A DNA stretch of 64,000 nt from Virgibacillus_O xinjiangensis (GTDB taxonomy: Bacteria; Bacillota; Bacilli; Bacillales; Amphibacillaceae), in contig NZ_JBHRSA010000041.1 of the NCBI RefSeq assembly GCF_042643145.1, positions 178,154 to 242,153 on the forward strand. The letters run 5' to 3'. The number at the start of each line of letters is the position of its first letter. Within the stretch, counting starts at the first letter, position 1. The notes under the pieces were generated by a model. It did not search any database and was not told where the DNA came from. It saw only the letters and a program-made list of their open reading frames with translations. Position numbers and translations under genes: made by a program. This document shows positions 1-7,987 of the stretch, piece after piece.

Positions 1-401
1 GTACGGATCCAAGGATACTGGGCGAGTGCTGCCGATGTAGTGATCCCGCCCATGCTTGTTCCGGCAACACCTATGCGACCGTCTTCCAACAGGCCGGATG
101 TTTCCAGATGATCCTTGATATCTTTCAGTTCCTTGACGTTTTGGATGACGATATCCCAGAAGGAGACCTGCTTTTTCATGTCGGATTCTCCCCCCTCTCT
201 TTCACCGTGAAACTTACTGTCAGGAAGTACTACCCGGAATCCTTTTCCAGCCAGCAGATAAGCAAGTGGCAGGTTGTGCTCTTTTGCACTTGTAAAGCCG
301 TGGAAATAGGTTACTGTCGGCAAAGCATCGTCTTTCCGAACAGCATCCACCACAACCAAGCAGGGAATCCCTTTTATCGTCTCTTCATGTATAGCGATCA
401 T
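1..401 (-). CDS. yitV: YitV-like alpha/beta hydrolase, 3' end outside window
   Basis: The N-terminal ~133 residues of an esterase-type alpha/beta hydrolase are present; the rest runs off the left edge. Reading the minus strand from the ATG at 401 gives MIAIHEETIKGIP, then the oxyanion-region motif YFHGFTSAKEHNLPLAY and the nucleophile elbow GTSMGG (Ser nucleophile). These match the B. subtilis YitV family, whose substrate is not established. A GGGGAC ribosome site sits 6-8 nt before the ATG; an in-frame upstream ATG at 431 is possible but lacks such a site. It is divergent from yitU, the same pairing as in B. subtilis. Confidence 0.85.
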   Translation of the reverse strand, partial: MIAIHEETIKGIPCLVVVDAVRKDDALPTVTYFHGFTSAKEHNLPLAYLLAGKGFRVVLPDSKFHGEREGGESDMKKQVSFWDIVIQNVKELKDIKDHLETSGLLEDGRIGVAGTSMGGITTSAALAQYPWIR

Positions 402-540
402 TCGTCCGTCCCCTTTTTCTATTTTTTTCATTATTTCTTCATTCTAATAGGGGGGAATAGACTTTTGCAAATTTTGCAGCTGAGTATTACTTTACAACTT
501 TACCCACCGCCTATACACTTATTAAATACGAGGTGAAAAT

Positions 541-1374
541 ATGGAAAATAAAAAACATTTGATTGCTTTGGATTTAGATGGAACGCTTTTAACTGATAAA
601 AAAGAAATCAGCTGGCATACAAGGGAAATGGTTCTTCAAGCCATGTTGGAAGGCCATGTTGTTGTCATTGCCACCGGGAGACCTCACCGTGCCAGCATTG
701 ATTATTATCATAACCTGGGGTTGAACACCCCAATGGTCAATTTTAATGGAGCCCTGGTGCACCATCCAAATGACAATAAGTGGGAGGCCCTGCATAATCC
801 GATGCCATTGACGACGGCTAAAAAAATCATTGATGTCTGTTATGATCTCGATGTAAAGAATATCCTTGCCGAAGTTCGGGATGATGTCTACCTTGATGAA
901 TATGATGAGCAGATTATCGATATTTTCCAAGAAGGCGGCCAAGACACCCCTTTTCGGATCGGCAAAGTGAAAAATCAGCTGGATACTGATCCAACTTCCG
1001 TACTGATCCATCCGAAGGAAGACCACATCTATACACTCAGGAACCACCTGGATGACTACCATGCCGAATTGATTGAACACCGTAAATGGGGTGCTCCATG
1101 GAATATAATCGAAATTGTAAAAAAAGGCATCAACAAAGCAGTCGGACTGCAGAAAATCGCCCATTATTTCAATATCCCACAGAATCGCATCATTGCATTC
1201 GGCGATGAAGACAACGACCTGGAAATGATCGATTATGCAGGAGTTGGCGTGGCGATGGGCAATGCCATACCCGAGCTTAAAACCGTGTCCAAACACATAA
1301 CCAAAACCAATGAAGAAGATGGAATCGGCCTGTTCCTGGAAGAGTATTTAAATCTTAAGAAAAAGTCCTTTTAA
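541..1374 (+). CDS. yitU: Cof-type HAD phosphatase YitU
   Basis: Cytosolic HAD-superfamily phosphatase of the Cof (IIB cap) type, 277 residues, the usual length. Motif I is DLDGTLL with Asp11 (nucleophile) and Asp13; motif II is the ATGR stretch near residue 45; the conserved Lys of motif III lies near residue 195 and motif IV is GDEDND near residue 222. B. subtilis YitU is one of several enzymes linked to dephosphorylation of the pyrimidine phosphate intermediate of riboflavin synthesis; that substrate is an inference here. The ATG follows GAGGTG. It is divergent from yitV and followed by two small genes. Confidence 0.9.
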   Translation: MENKKHLIALDLDGTLLTDKKEISWHTREMVLQAMLEGHVVVIATGRPHRASIDYYHNLGLNTPMVNFNGALVHHPNDNKWEALHNPMPLTTAKKIIDVCYDLDVKNILAEVRDDVYLDEYDEQIIDIFQEGGQDTPFRIGKVKNQLDTDPTSVLIHPKEDHIYTLRNHLDDYHAELIEHRKWGAPWNIIEIVKKGINKAVGLQKIAHYFNIPQNRIIAFGDEDNDLEMIDYAGVGVAMGNAIPELKTVSKHITKTNEEDGIGLFLEEYLNLKKKSF

Positions 1375-1495
1375 TCCCGATTTTTACCAAGACTAATGGG
1401 TTCGAGTACGAACCATACTAGGAGTGGACGTTGAAAAGCGTTCACTTTTCTCATTTCCGTTCACAATACGCTGTATCTCCAAGGAGGAGTTTCCG

Positions 1496-1615
1496 GTGGG
1501 AAAACGCAGCAAATCTAAACGATTCAGCCACCAAGGTGCTGAATCCGTCAAGAAGCATGCGGAAAAGTTTCCATATCGTTCCCGTCTCTCTGACACCATA
1601 AGGGAACGCGGCTAA
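1496..1615 (+). CDS. small basic protein, unknown function (39 aa)
   Basis: A GTG-started 39-residue very basic protein beginning MGKRSKSKRFSHQGAE and ending LSDTIRERG. The start is fixed by a near-perfect AAGGAGGAG site at 1481-1489; longer readings upstream lack one. Composition (Lys/Arg/Ser rich, hydrophilic, no hydrophobic core) recalls small spore or nucleic-acid-binding proteins, but I do not recognise a family. It is followed at 30 nt by a second small GTG-started gene with a very similar leader, so the two probably form a transcription unit. Confidence 0.6.
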   Translation: MGKRSKSKRFSHQGAESVKKHAEKFPYRSRLSDTIRERG

Positions 1616-1645
1616 GCAGTAAACACACTTGAGGAGGGGTTTTCG

Positions 1646-1855
1646 GTGCAAAACAATAACAACAACATGTTTCAACAAGCACGAAATGCCGTAATGAACA
1701 TGATGCAAGGAAATAACAACGGCAACCCGAGCCAGGCAGAGCAGCAAGCTGCACAAAACGCCATCCAAGCCGCATATAATGAAGCTACCCCACAGGAAAA
1801 GCAAGAATTGCAACAGCTCGAACAGCAGCTGAAACAGCATAATAAATTGCAGTAA
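1646..1855 (+). CDS. small Gln/Asn-rich protein, DUF3813-like
   Basis: 69 residues, Gln/Asn/Ala-rich and predicted mostly helical: NNNNNMFQQARNAVMNMMQG, then a linker, then an amphipathic C-terminal helix rich in EQQLKQ. The order 'FQQAR-A-V ... AQNAI-AAYNEATP-EK-EL--LE-QL' resembles the small DUF3813 proteins of Bacillus; assignment is by memory of the pattern and is tentative. The GTG start follows GAGGAGGGG at 1631-1639. A hairpin about 75 nt after the stop may end transcription. Confidence 0.65.
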   Translation: MQNNNNNMFQQARNAVMNMMQGNNNGNPSQAEQQAAQNAIQAAYNEATPQEKQELQQLEQQLKQHNKLQ

Positions 1856-1929
1856 CACAGGTAGAACGGGAATACCACGCAGGCGAATGCCACTTCATTC
1901 TGGTGATGAAACGGGTTTGCCATATGCGG

Positions 1930-1978
1930 AAGTAAGCCTCCGTTACGTGATAGCGGGGGCTTACTTATCAAATCTTTT
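1930..1978 (+). terminator. probable terminator after the small-gene pair
   Basis: A 13-bp stem (AAGTAAGCCTCCG at 1930-1942 with its partner at 1954-1966, one G-U pair) with an 11-nt loop; the downstream T-run is weak and interrupted (AAATCTTTTC). Confidence 0.55.
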
Positions 1979-2034
1979 CTCTTTCGCGTGATTTCTGCTA
2001 ATATAGAATTAAGTATGATGAGGAGGGATGAATA

Positions 2035-2298
2035 ATGGGAATCCGTGCAGAAGAAACACCAAACCCCAATGCCCTGAAATTTACGACGGACAAGCTGATT
2101 TTCCAAGGTGACAGCAGTGTATCCGTTATGCCTGGGGATACGAGCGAATACGAAATTTTAAATGAACTGATGCAGCTGAATGGCGTAGACAACGTATTCG
2201 GCTACCAAAATTTCATTACAGTCAATAAACAATTCGATGCTGAGTGGGAACAGCTTTCCCCTAAAGTGATCGAAGTCATCGAGAACTATGGCTACTGA
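2035..2298 (+). CDS. Nfu N-terminal domain protein (87 aa)
   Basis: An 87-residue protein that is essentially one Scaffold Nfu/NifU N-terminal domain: near its start EETPNPNALKF, then VFGYQNFITVNK and an acidic C-terminal helix. In other proteins this domain is joined to an Fe-S-carrying NifU-like C-terminal domain or, in firmicutes, to the N-terminus of CvfC; here it stands alone and contains no CxxC, so it cannot itself be the cluster-binding module. Start chosen at the ATG after GAGGAGGG; an ATG 7 nt earlier is out of frame. It is convergent with the lipoprotein gene and shares its terminator. Confidence 0.8.
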   Translation: MGIRAEETPNPNALKFTTDKLIFQGDSSVSVMPGDTSEYEILNELMQLNGVDNVFGYQNFITVNKQFDAEWEQLSPKVIEVIENYGY

Positions 2299-2307
2299 TA
2301 CATAGTG

Positions 2308-2341
2308 AAAAAATCCAGCCTTGTAAAAGGCTGGATTTTTT
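2308..2341. terminator. bidirectional terminator
   Basis: A 12-bp perfect stem (AAATCCAGCCTT / AAGGCTGGATTT) with a 4-nt loop, flanked by A-run and T-run, between two convergent genes. Confidence 0.9.
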
Positions 2342-2767
2342 CTATTCATCCATATTCATGTCAACTGGGATATAGTTGGGATTGACCAGTTCTCCTTGCT
2401 GATCTTTAGCAAAAATGGTAATGATGGGCGCTTCAGCTTCATCAGAGGGATCAAGTTCTTCTGGCATTTCGATGTTCAATTGAAATTCTCCCCACTCCTG
2501 TTCTGATTCTTCCGGAGAAAAACCCGTCTCTTCCACCAGGAGTGTTTCCCCCTGCTCCATCTTGTAATAGATTTCGTCTTCTGTGGTCTTTGCTTCTGCC
2601 GTCAGCTGGATTTCCCCACCAGTTGTGAGGACATCAATGTTTCGTAAACTTACCGCAGGACTACTCTCCTGTTCTGCTGCTTGATTTTCCGTACCTTCTG
2701 TTTCGTCCCCGCCGCTGCATCCCACTAAAAAGGCCACAGCTGCAAAAAGGATCAGAATGTGCTTCAT
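2342..2767 (-). CDS. small secreted lipoprotein, unknown function
   Basis: 141 residues with a lipoprotein signal peptide: MKH, a hydrophobic stretch, and the lipobox LVGC (Cys17), then a Gly/Glu/Gln linker and an acidic beta-rich domain (IQLTAEAKTTEDEIYYKME...). It would be lipidated and held on the outer face of the membrane. No recognised catalytic motif. It occupies the position between yitT and yitU; the fold may be an Ig-like or proteinase-inhibitor-like beta domain, but that is speculation. The ribosome site is AAGGAGATAG. Confidence 0.75.
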   Translation of the reverse strand: MKHILILFAAVAFLVGCSGGDETEGTENQAAEQESSPAVSLRNIDVLTTGGEIQLTAEAKTTEDEIYYKMEQGETLLVEETGFSPEESEQEWGEFQLNIEMPEELDPSDEAEAPIITIFAKDQQGELVNPNYIPVDMNMDE

Positions 2768-2813
2768 TGTTCTATCTCCTTTTCTTAAACGTCCACATTA
2801 TACATTAGCATCG

Positions 2814-3656
2814 TTAATCTTTCCGGAATACGCCGAACACTTGGGTTGTCTGTACAATATTGGTGAATGCCTTTGGATCGACTTCATTAATGATGCGCTC
2901 GAGATCATAGAGCTCATAGCGCGTGATGACCAGGTAGAGCATGTTTTGATCGGCGTTGGTGTAGGCCCCTTTTGCCGGCAAGATGGTGATTCCCCGCACC
3001 ATGGCCTTATGGATTTCATGCTGCATTTCCACTGCTTTGTGTGTGATGATCATAGCCGTCAATTTTTCGTGACGGGTGTGGAACGCATCAATCACCCTTG
3101 TCGTTACATACAATGTCAGTAATGTATATAACGCGTTCTCCGGTTCATATAAGATCCCGGCAAACAGTATGATGACAGCATTCAGACTGAGGAAATAAAA
3201 ACCGATCGGCCGGTCTTTCATACGGGAGAGTACCATGGCGATGATATCCATTCCGCCAGTGGAAGCACCGTGCCGCAACGTCAGCCCGACACCTGTACCA
3301 CCAATGACCCCGCCGAACACGGCATTCAGGATATAGTCTTCAGAGAAACTGATCACTGGCAATACTTCCAGTGCTAAGGTGGTGACAAATACGGATATCA
3401 CGCTATAGATAGTGAATCCCTTGCCTACTTTAAACCAACCGAGCACTCCTACAGGTATGTTCAAGATGAACAACAGGATACCAGTACTGATGCCGAAACC
3501 GAGGAAATCCTGGAAAACACTTGCACCTAGCTGTGCTGCCCCGGTAAAGCCGCTGGCATATACGTTGGCCCCGATCAGGAAAAAGTTCAATGAAATGGCA
3601 TTTAATATTGCGCCGATGATTACAATAAATATACGCTTTGCTTCAACTAAAAACAT
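2814..3656 (-). CDS. yitT: YitT family membrane protein
   Basis: 280-residue integral membrane protein of the YitT (DUF161 + DUF2179) family. About six hydrophobic segments occupy residues 1-200 (for example NFFLIGANVYASGFTGAAQL and the glycine-rich GGVIGGTGVGLTLRHG), followed by a soluble ~80-residue DUF2179 domain ending VFGVFRKD. Length is typical. Function of the family is not settled. Start ATG follows AAGGAGG. It is divergent from yitS, as in B. subtilis. Confidence 0.9.
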   Translation of the reverse strand: MFLVEAKRIFIVIIGAILNAISLNFFLIGANVYASGFTGAAQLGASVFQDFLGFGISTGILLFILNIPVGVLGWFKVGKGFTIYSVISVFVTTLALEVLPVISFSEDYILNAVFGGVIGGTGVGLTLRHGASTGGMDIIAMVLSRMKDRPIGFYFLSLNAVIILFAGILYEPENALYTLLTLYVTTRVIDAFHTRHEKLTAMIITHKAVEMQHEIHKAMVRGITILPAKGAYTNADQNMLYLVITRYELYDLERIINEVDPKAFTNIVQTTQVFGVFRKD

Positions 3657-3694
3657 GGCAGCCTCCTTGACGTCTGTTCTGCTTGGATTATATT

Positions 3695-3723
3695 TTGACT
3701 AACATGTACAATCCCTATAAACT
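3695..3723 (+). promoter_or_regulatory. sigma-A-like promoter of yitS
   Basis: TTGACT (3695-3700), 17-nt spacer, TAAACT (3718-3723); an overlapping TATAAA gives a shorter spacer. It lies in the divergent yitT/yitS gap. Confidence 0.55.
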
Positions 3724-3764
3724 AAAGGAAAGTATCATCCTATTTGAGAAATGAAGGTGAAAGA

Positions 3765-4625
3765 ATGACTGTTAAAATTCTTGCCGACTCTGCAAGTGAT
3801 TTATCAAAAGTACATTATAGCGAATATGACATGGAAATGGTACCTTTAACCGTCCATCTAGACGAAAAAGAATACAAGGACGGGTTGGAAATTGAACCAG
3901 TAGAAGTCTACAACGCCATGCGGGAAGGTAAAAGTCCAAAAACTTCCCAAGTCTCTCCACAAACGTTCAAATCCATTTTCACATCTTATGCAGAGAATAA
4001 TCAAGCATTAGTATACTTCGCTTTGTCATCTGAATTATCCGGCACCTACCAGACCGCCAAATTGATGGAACAGGAAGTGAAAGATGAATTTCCCGAAGCA
4101 CCCATCCATATCGTTGATACGAAGTGCGTTTCCATTGGGTACGGACTGGTATGTCTCCATGCAGCCAAACTGGCGAAAGAAGGTGCATCCGTGACGGAGG
4201 TTATCGAAGCTGGTACCCATCATGCGCAACATATGGAAAGCATCTTTACTGTTGACGATTTAGAATATCTTTACCGTGGCGGGCGTGTCAGCAAGTCGCA
4301 GGTGTTCTTCGGTTCCCTGCTGAAAATCAAGCCGATTCTTCATGTAGATGACGGAAAACTCGTTCCCCTCGAGAAGGTGCGCGGGTCCAAGCGACTGTTC
4401 AGCCGCATGCTGGAAATAATGGAAGAGCGGGGTAGCGACCTGAAGGATCAGACGATCGGCATCAGCCATGGTGATGACCTCAAACGAGCAGAAGAATTGG
4501 CCGGCATGATCAGAGCCAAGTTCGATGTCAAAGATATCGTGATCGAGATGGTAGGTTCCACCGTTGGAGCACATGCCGGACCGGGAACGATCGCCCTCTT
4601 CTTCTTGAACGATACGAATCAGTAA
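3765..4625 (+). CDS. yitS: DegV family fatty-acid-binding protein YitS
   Basis: 286-residue DegV-family protein: N-terminal MTVKILADSASDL, the conserved SGTYQTAK loop, VDTKCVSIGYG, and the C-terminal GSTVGAHAGPGTIALFF. DegV/FakB proteins bind a single fatty acid and present it to a fatty acid kinase for phosphorylation; whether this paralog partners with FakA is unknown. I place the start at the ATG at 3765 (after AAGGTGAAAG) rather than the in-frame TTG at 3744, because the protein then begins at the family's conserved first strand. Confidence 0.9.
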   Translation: MTVKILADSASDLSKVHYSEYDMEMVPLTVHLDEKEYKDGLEIEPVEVYNAMREGKSPKTSQVSPQTFKSIFTSYAENNQALVYFALSSELSGTYQTAKLMEQEVKDEFPEAPIHIVDTKCVSIGYGLVCLHAAKLAKEGASVTEVIEAGTHHAQHMESIFTVDDLEYLYRGGRVSKSQVFFGSLLKIKPILHVDDGKLVPLEKVRGSKRLFSRMLEIMEERGSDLKDQTIGISHGDDLKRAEELAGMIRAKFDVKDIVIEMVGSTVGAHAGPGTIALFFLNDTNQ

Positions 4626-4628
4626 CTG

Positions 4629-4668
4629 CCAAATCCGGATCCCAGAGTCTCCAGGGTCCGGATTTTAC
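4629..4668 (+). terminator. terminator after yitS
   Basis: Stem AAATCCGGATCCC / GGGTCCGGATTT (one unpaired base) with an 11-nt loop followed by TTTACT. Confidence 0.75.
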
Positions 4669-4917
4669 TATAGGAAACCAGTTATCCCGCCTTAGGCTGA
4701 AGGCCCTCTTGATAAGATCGGCCCGACTTGCATGCCAGCAATCCTTTGGTTACTGACAGCATCCAGTATCATGTATCTATTACCTTCCGACGGGATTTTT
4801 CAAACACCGTATTGACTCTAAGGAGTTGCATCACCAATACTACAAGACTCTGCTCACTCACAAGGGAGATTCCTGGAGACGGGTTCTTAAAACTCTGAGG
4901 CCATTTTGTCCAAGCAT
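4669..4917. other. intergenic stretch, nothing assigned
   Basis: No plausible reading frame with a ribosome site. Short self-complementary bits (GCCTT/AAGGC near 4690) and short resemblances to known RNAs are discussed under rejected items. The only usable signal is the promoter just to its right. Confidence 0.4.
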
Positions 4918-4947
4918 TGCATCAAATGGACACCCCCCTCATATAAT
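4918..4947 (+). promoter_or_regulatory. probable promoter for the 4981 gene
   Basis: A perfect TATAAT at 4942-4947 with TTGCAT at 4918-4923 (18-nt spacer), 33 nt before the ATG. Confidence 0.55.
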
Positions 4948-4980
4948 GTAGAAATTATGTTATGGGAGAGGGGAACACGG

Positions 4981-5178
4981 ATGCGAATTACTGAACTGCT
5001 CGACGCTTATGAACTTGAAAAAAACCACGCACCGGAAACATTTGATGATTTATTGGATTACTACCAGCAGAAATATATCTCTGGAGAAATAGATATCAGC
5101 AAGTATCGCAGAATCTATTCGCGCCTTAACGCAGAAGGCGCAGTATCCGCCCATGAACGTGTCTCAACCAGCCCCTGA
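4981..5178 (+). CDS. small cytosolic protein, YppF-like
   Basis: 65 residues, no signal or membrane segment: MRITELLDAYELEK, then ETFDDLLDYYQQKYISGEIDI and KYRRIYSRLNAEGA. The central 'LLDYYQQKYISGEI' pattern resembles the small YppF family of Bacillaceae (unknown function); this is a tentative match. The ATG at 4981 is preceded by GGGAGAGGGG; upstream extension has no ribosome site. Its stop codon lies inside the loop of the terminator hairpin. Confidence 0.65.
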   Translation: MRITELLDAYELEKNHAPETFDDLLDYYQQKYISGEIDISKYRRIYSRLNAEGAVSAHERVSTSP

Positions 5179-5194
5179 ACCGGGGGTTTTTTTT
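5171..5194 (+). terminator. terminator overlapping a stop codon
   Basis: Short GC stem CCCC/GGGG (5172-5175 and 5182-5185) followed by eight T; the TGA of the preceding gene sits in the loop. Confidence 0.75.
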
Positions 5195-5249
5195 GTGATT
5201 GTAACATATTCCCTGAGGTTCTCTTCCTATTCCGGACTATGCCGTTAGG

Positions 5250-5273
5250 ATTGAAATTCCTCCATTCGGGTAC
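5250..5273 (+). promoter_or_regulatory. possible sigma-B-type promoter
   Basis: ATTGAA, 12-nt spacer, GGGTAC, about 35 nt before the SDR start. The -10 GGGTAC resembles the sigma-B GGGWAW element; the -35 is a partial match to GTTTAA. Confidence 0.4.
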
Positions 5274-5307
5274 ATTGAGAGAAAGGATAATGTAAGGAGG
5301 ATATATC

Positions 5308-6183
5308 ATGTCAGAAATGGAATACAACAACGGTCAACAGACACCACCAGCCCAGCAACAGGAGCGCCAGCCTGGCTTTGAGAATGATATGCATCCAGAA
5401 CCAGTGTACATCCGTGATGATTACCAAGGCAGCGGAAAACTGGAGGGAAAGGTCGCTATCATTACAGGCGGCGATAGTGGTATCGGCCGGGCAGTGAGTG
5501 TCCATTACGCAAAAGAAGGAGCAGACGTGGCAATCGTCTATCTGGACGAACACGGAGACGCAGAAGAAACAAAGAATCTGGTAGAGAAAGAAGGCAGGAA
5601 ATGTCTGCTGATCGATGGAGATGTCGGCAACCAATCCTTCTGTGAAGCAGCTGCCACCGAAGTGCTGGATAAATTAGGTAGAATAGATATCCTGGTCAAT
5701 AATGCGGGCGAACAGCATCCGCAGGGAAGCTTTATGGATATTTCGAGTGAGCAGATGGAACGTACTTTCCGAACCAATATTTTCAGCATGTTCCATATGA
5801 TTAAAGCTGTGCTCCCTAACTTGAAAGAAGGAAGTTCGATCATCAACACCTCTTCCATTACTGCTTATAAAGGAAGCAAAGATTTGATCGACTACTCCGC
5901 CACCAAAGGTGCCATCACTTCCTTTACCAGATCTCTTTCCGAAGAGTTGGCCGAGCAAGGCATCCGCGTGAATGGCGTAGCACCAGGACCAATCTGGACA
6001 CCACTCATTCCAGCTTCTTTCAGTAAAGAGAAAGTGGATGCGTTCGGTGGAAATACACCAATGAAGCGTCCCGGCCAGCCAAGCGAACTTGCTCCGGCTT
6101 ATGTTTATCTCGCCAGCAATGATTCCAGCTATGTATCCGGCCAAATGCTTCATGTGAATGGCGGAACCATTGTCAACGGCTAA
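5308..6183 (+). CDS. SDR family oxidoreductase (general-stress type)
   Basis: 291-residue short-chain dehydrogenase. After a ~45-residue Gln/Pro-rich N-terminal tail comes the Rossmann fold: cofactor loop TGGDSGIGR (residues ~53-61), NNAG, the catalytic Ser/Tyr/Lys (INTSS...YSATK), and the C-terminal GQMLHVNGG. The long N-tail and TGGDSGIGR are characteristic of the YdaD/YhdF/YhxC stress-induced group; the substrate is unknown. It starts after AAGGAGGATATATC and ends in a strong bidirectional terminator. Confidence 0.92.
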   Translation: MSEMEYNNGQQTPPAQQQERQPGFENDMHPEPVYIRDDYQGSGKLEGKVAIITGGDSGIGRAVSVHYAKEGADVAIVYLDEHGDAEETKNLVEKEGRKCLLIDGDVGNQSFCEAAATEVLDKLGRIDILVNNAGEQHPQGSFMDISSEQMERTFRTNIFSMFHMIKAVLPNLKEGSSIINTSSITAYKGSKDLIDYSATKGAITSFTRSLSEELAEQGIRVNGVAPGPIWTPLIPASFSKEKVDAFGGNTPMKRPGQPSELAPAYVYLASNDSSYVSGQMLHVNGGTIVNG

Positions 6184-6188
6184 AAGGC

Positions 6189-6237
6189 AAAAAGTGCGCA
6201 GGACAGTATCAAACGAAACCGCCCTGCGCACTTTTTT
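6189..6237. terminator. bidirectional terminator
   Basis: 14-bp stem AAAAAGTGCGCAGG with its complement at 6223-6236, followed by T-run; serves both convergent genes. Confidence 0.9.
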
Positions 6238-6239
6238 AT

Positions 6240-7718
6240 CTATGCTTTTCTTTTCCTTTGTTTCAGACTCAAGTAAACCACGCCACCGGTAAACAATAGA
6301 ATAACCCCACCAGCAAAGCCGATCAGACTCCAGTTGAGACCGGCATCTGGCTCGATGGCATATACCTCTACCGATTCTCTCGGTATACCAATTTTATGGT
6401 TGCCGTTTTCATCTTCCCTCACAATATTGTCTGCGAGATATCCCCTCAGCTGCTTGCCGGAACCAACTTCACTGAGGGGAACAACCCCTGATTCACTTCC
6501 ATTGTTGATAGCGATATACATTGTTTCACCTTCAAAGGTGCGTTTGAACACACTCATTGCACCACTGGAGCCGGCCAGTTCAAAATCGCCATGGACCAGT
6601 ACATCGAATTCTTCCCGTAACGAGGAAATACGATCATGAAATTCCTTCACCTCTGGTTCTCCACTATTATGGGGCACCAGTCGCTGCGAGCCTTCAGCTC
6701 CCTCCCCATACATCGGAAGCTCTGTCCCCTGAAGAATAGCCGGTACACCAGGTGAAGTATACAGATAGGTTAGAGCCAATGTCCATGCTGTTAAGTTGTT
6801 ACGGCCATTTTCAGCAAAGATCTGAGTAAACCTGTCGGTATAGAAAGTGTCCATGAACACGATATCGGATTCCCTTCCGTTCTCCTCCCACACTTCATAA
6901 ACCTCCGTTATTGGTTGATCCACCTCTGCAAACGTTTCACGCAACACCTCTTGCATATGAAGATTATCGACAGCGTCCACTTCCGTATTTTCCATAAGGA
7001 TATCCTTGCTGTCTTCTTGTGCGAGTATATTGCCGAACAAGTAAAATTCTTCATCTTTTCCTTTTATATACTGGGTGAAATCAGCCAGGAAGTCCATGGA
7101 AGCCTGATCGGCAGCATGAAGATAGAAACCGTCGATATCCGTTTCTTCCATCCAAAAGTCAGCTGCTTCCCGAAGCATGTTTCGTACGCGTTCATCTTCC
7201 TGATCCAGTACGGCAGCCTGTTCGGCCCAAGTTGGGTCCACATCTTCCCCGGCAAGTGCAGATGCTGCCGACTCTACAGAAAGCGGGTGATCCTCTGCGG
7301 CATAATTGGTCACAAATTCAAGGACCACCTTTATGTCATGCTGATGTGCTTCATCAATAAGCTGATGTAAATCCTCCATCGTACCATACTGTTCTTCTAT
7401 CTGCTGAAAGTCTTCTATCCAATATCCATGATATCCGTTTTCTGCATTGGCCATGATTGGAGACAGGGAGATTGTGGTCACGCCGGTTTGCTCCAACTCC
7501 CCGAGCCGCTGGATGATCCCCTGCAGATCGCCTCCATGGTAAGTATCCGGGTCGTCGATATCCACTTGTTGGTCATTATTGCTGTCTCCATTGTTATAAC
7601 GGTCCACCATGATTTTATAAATAATTTCTTCATTTACCTTTTGCTCTTCTGCCTGTACAGGCAAACTGCCCAGCAAAAAAAGTGAAAGGCCGAGGAATAG
7701 CCATATCGTTTGTCTCAT
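6240..7718 (-). CDS. membrane-anchored alpha-amylase-like protein, catalytic residues lost
   Basis: 492-residue GH13 protein with a cleavable signal peptide (residues 1-24), a (beta/alpha)8 domain, a C-terminal beta domain and a membrane anchor (about 468-488) ending in KQRKRKA, so it should sit on the outer membrane face. The fold is clear from KIMVDRYNNGD, YHGGDLQGI and YTSPGVPAILQGTELPM. Numbering from the first ATG (7721), the four GH13 signatures are all altered: region I ends TNY140 instead of NH; region II reads GFYLHAADQ with His202 in place of the nucleophile Asp; region III LFGN has Asn231 for the acid Glu; region IV MDTFY has Tyr294 for the stabilising Asp. It is therefore probably not a hydrolase. 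The ATG at 7718 is better spaced from GGAGG than 7721. Confidence 0.85.
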   Translation of the reverse strand: MRQTIWLFLGLSLFLLGSLPVQAEEQKVNEEIIYKIMVDRYNNGDSNNDQQVDIDDPDTYHGGDLQGIIQRLGELEQTGVTTISLSPIMANAENGYHGYWIEDFQQIEEQYGTMEDLHQLIDEAHQHDIKVVLEFVTNYAAEDHPLSVESAASALAGEDVDPTWAEQAAVLDQEDERVRNMLREAADFWMEETDIDGFYLHAADQASMDFLADFTQYIKGKDEEFYLFGNILAQEDSKDILMENTEVDAVDNLHMQEVLRETFAEVDQPITEVYEVWEENGRESDIVFMDTFYTDRFTQIFAENGRNNLTAWTLALTYLYTSPGVPAILQGTELPMYGEGAEGSQRLVPHNSGEPEVKEFHDRISSLREEFDVLVHGDFELAGSSGAMSVFKRTFEGETMYIAINNGSESGVVPLSEVGSGKQLRGYLADNIVREDENGNHKIGIPRESVEVYAIEPDAGLNWSLIGFAGGVILLFTGGVVYLSLKQRKRKA

Positions 7719-7754
7719 CATCTGTCCTCCAAAAAATAATATCAGTCTTGTTCC

Positions 7755-7782
7755 ATTATTAACCTTTTTGGCAAATAGTCAA
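7755..7782 (-). promoter_or_regulatory. promoter of the amylase-like gene
   Basis: On the minus strand TTGACT (7782-7777), 16-nt spacer, AATAAT (7760-7755), about 35 nt before the start codon. Confidence 0.6.
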
Positions 7783-7889
7783 CATGAATTCCCTCATTGT
7801 TGAAAATCCTTCAAAATAGCGGCTGTTATATGTTATTTGTGCTGATTGGCTGCTTGGTATTTCGTAATTGTGCTTCTCCTACCGCTACA

Positions 7890-7945
7890 GGGATTCCCCT
7901 TCGCTTTTCACCGGTGGCCCGTGAGCTTCCTCGAACTGAAAACGG
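7890..7945 (+). repeat. fragment of dispersed repeat family A
   Basis: About 40 bp matching the middle of repeat A (CTTCGCTTT...CCGTGAGCTTCCTCGAACTG), just upstream of the longer copy. Confidence 0.6.
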
Positions 7946-7987
7946 ATGAACCTTCCTCGCGCTATTCAACAAGCCTTGGGGGGTGCC

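Noticed and set aside
589..1296. Antisense frame of 235 codons in yitU
   Set aside because: No ribosome site and no domain; yitU on the other strand has all HAD motifs.
4690..4760. Short resemblances on the minus strand to a SAM riboswitch (CTTATCAAGAG) and to 16S rRNA (CATGCAAGTCG)
   Set aside because: Only 11-nt matches; the SAM core elements (GGAGGGA, GCAACC) are missing and the 16S-like words are in the wrong spacing, so both are probably chance.
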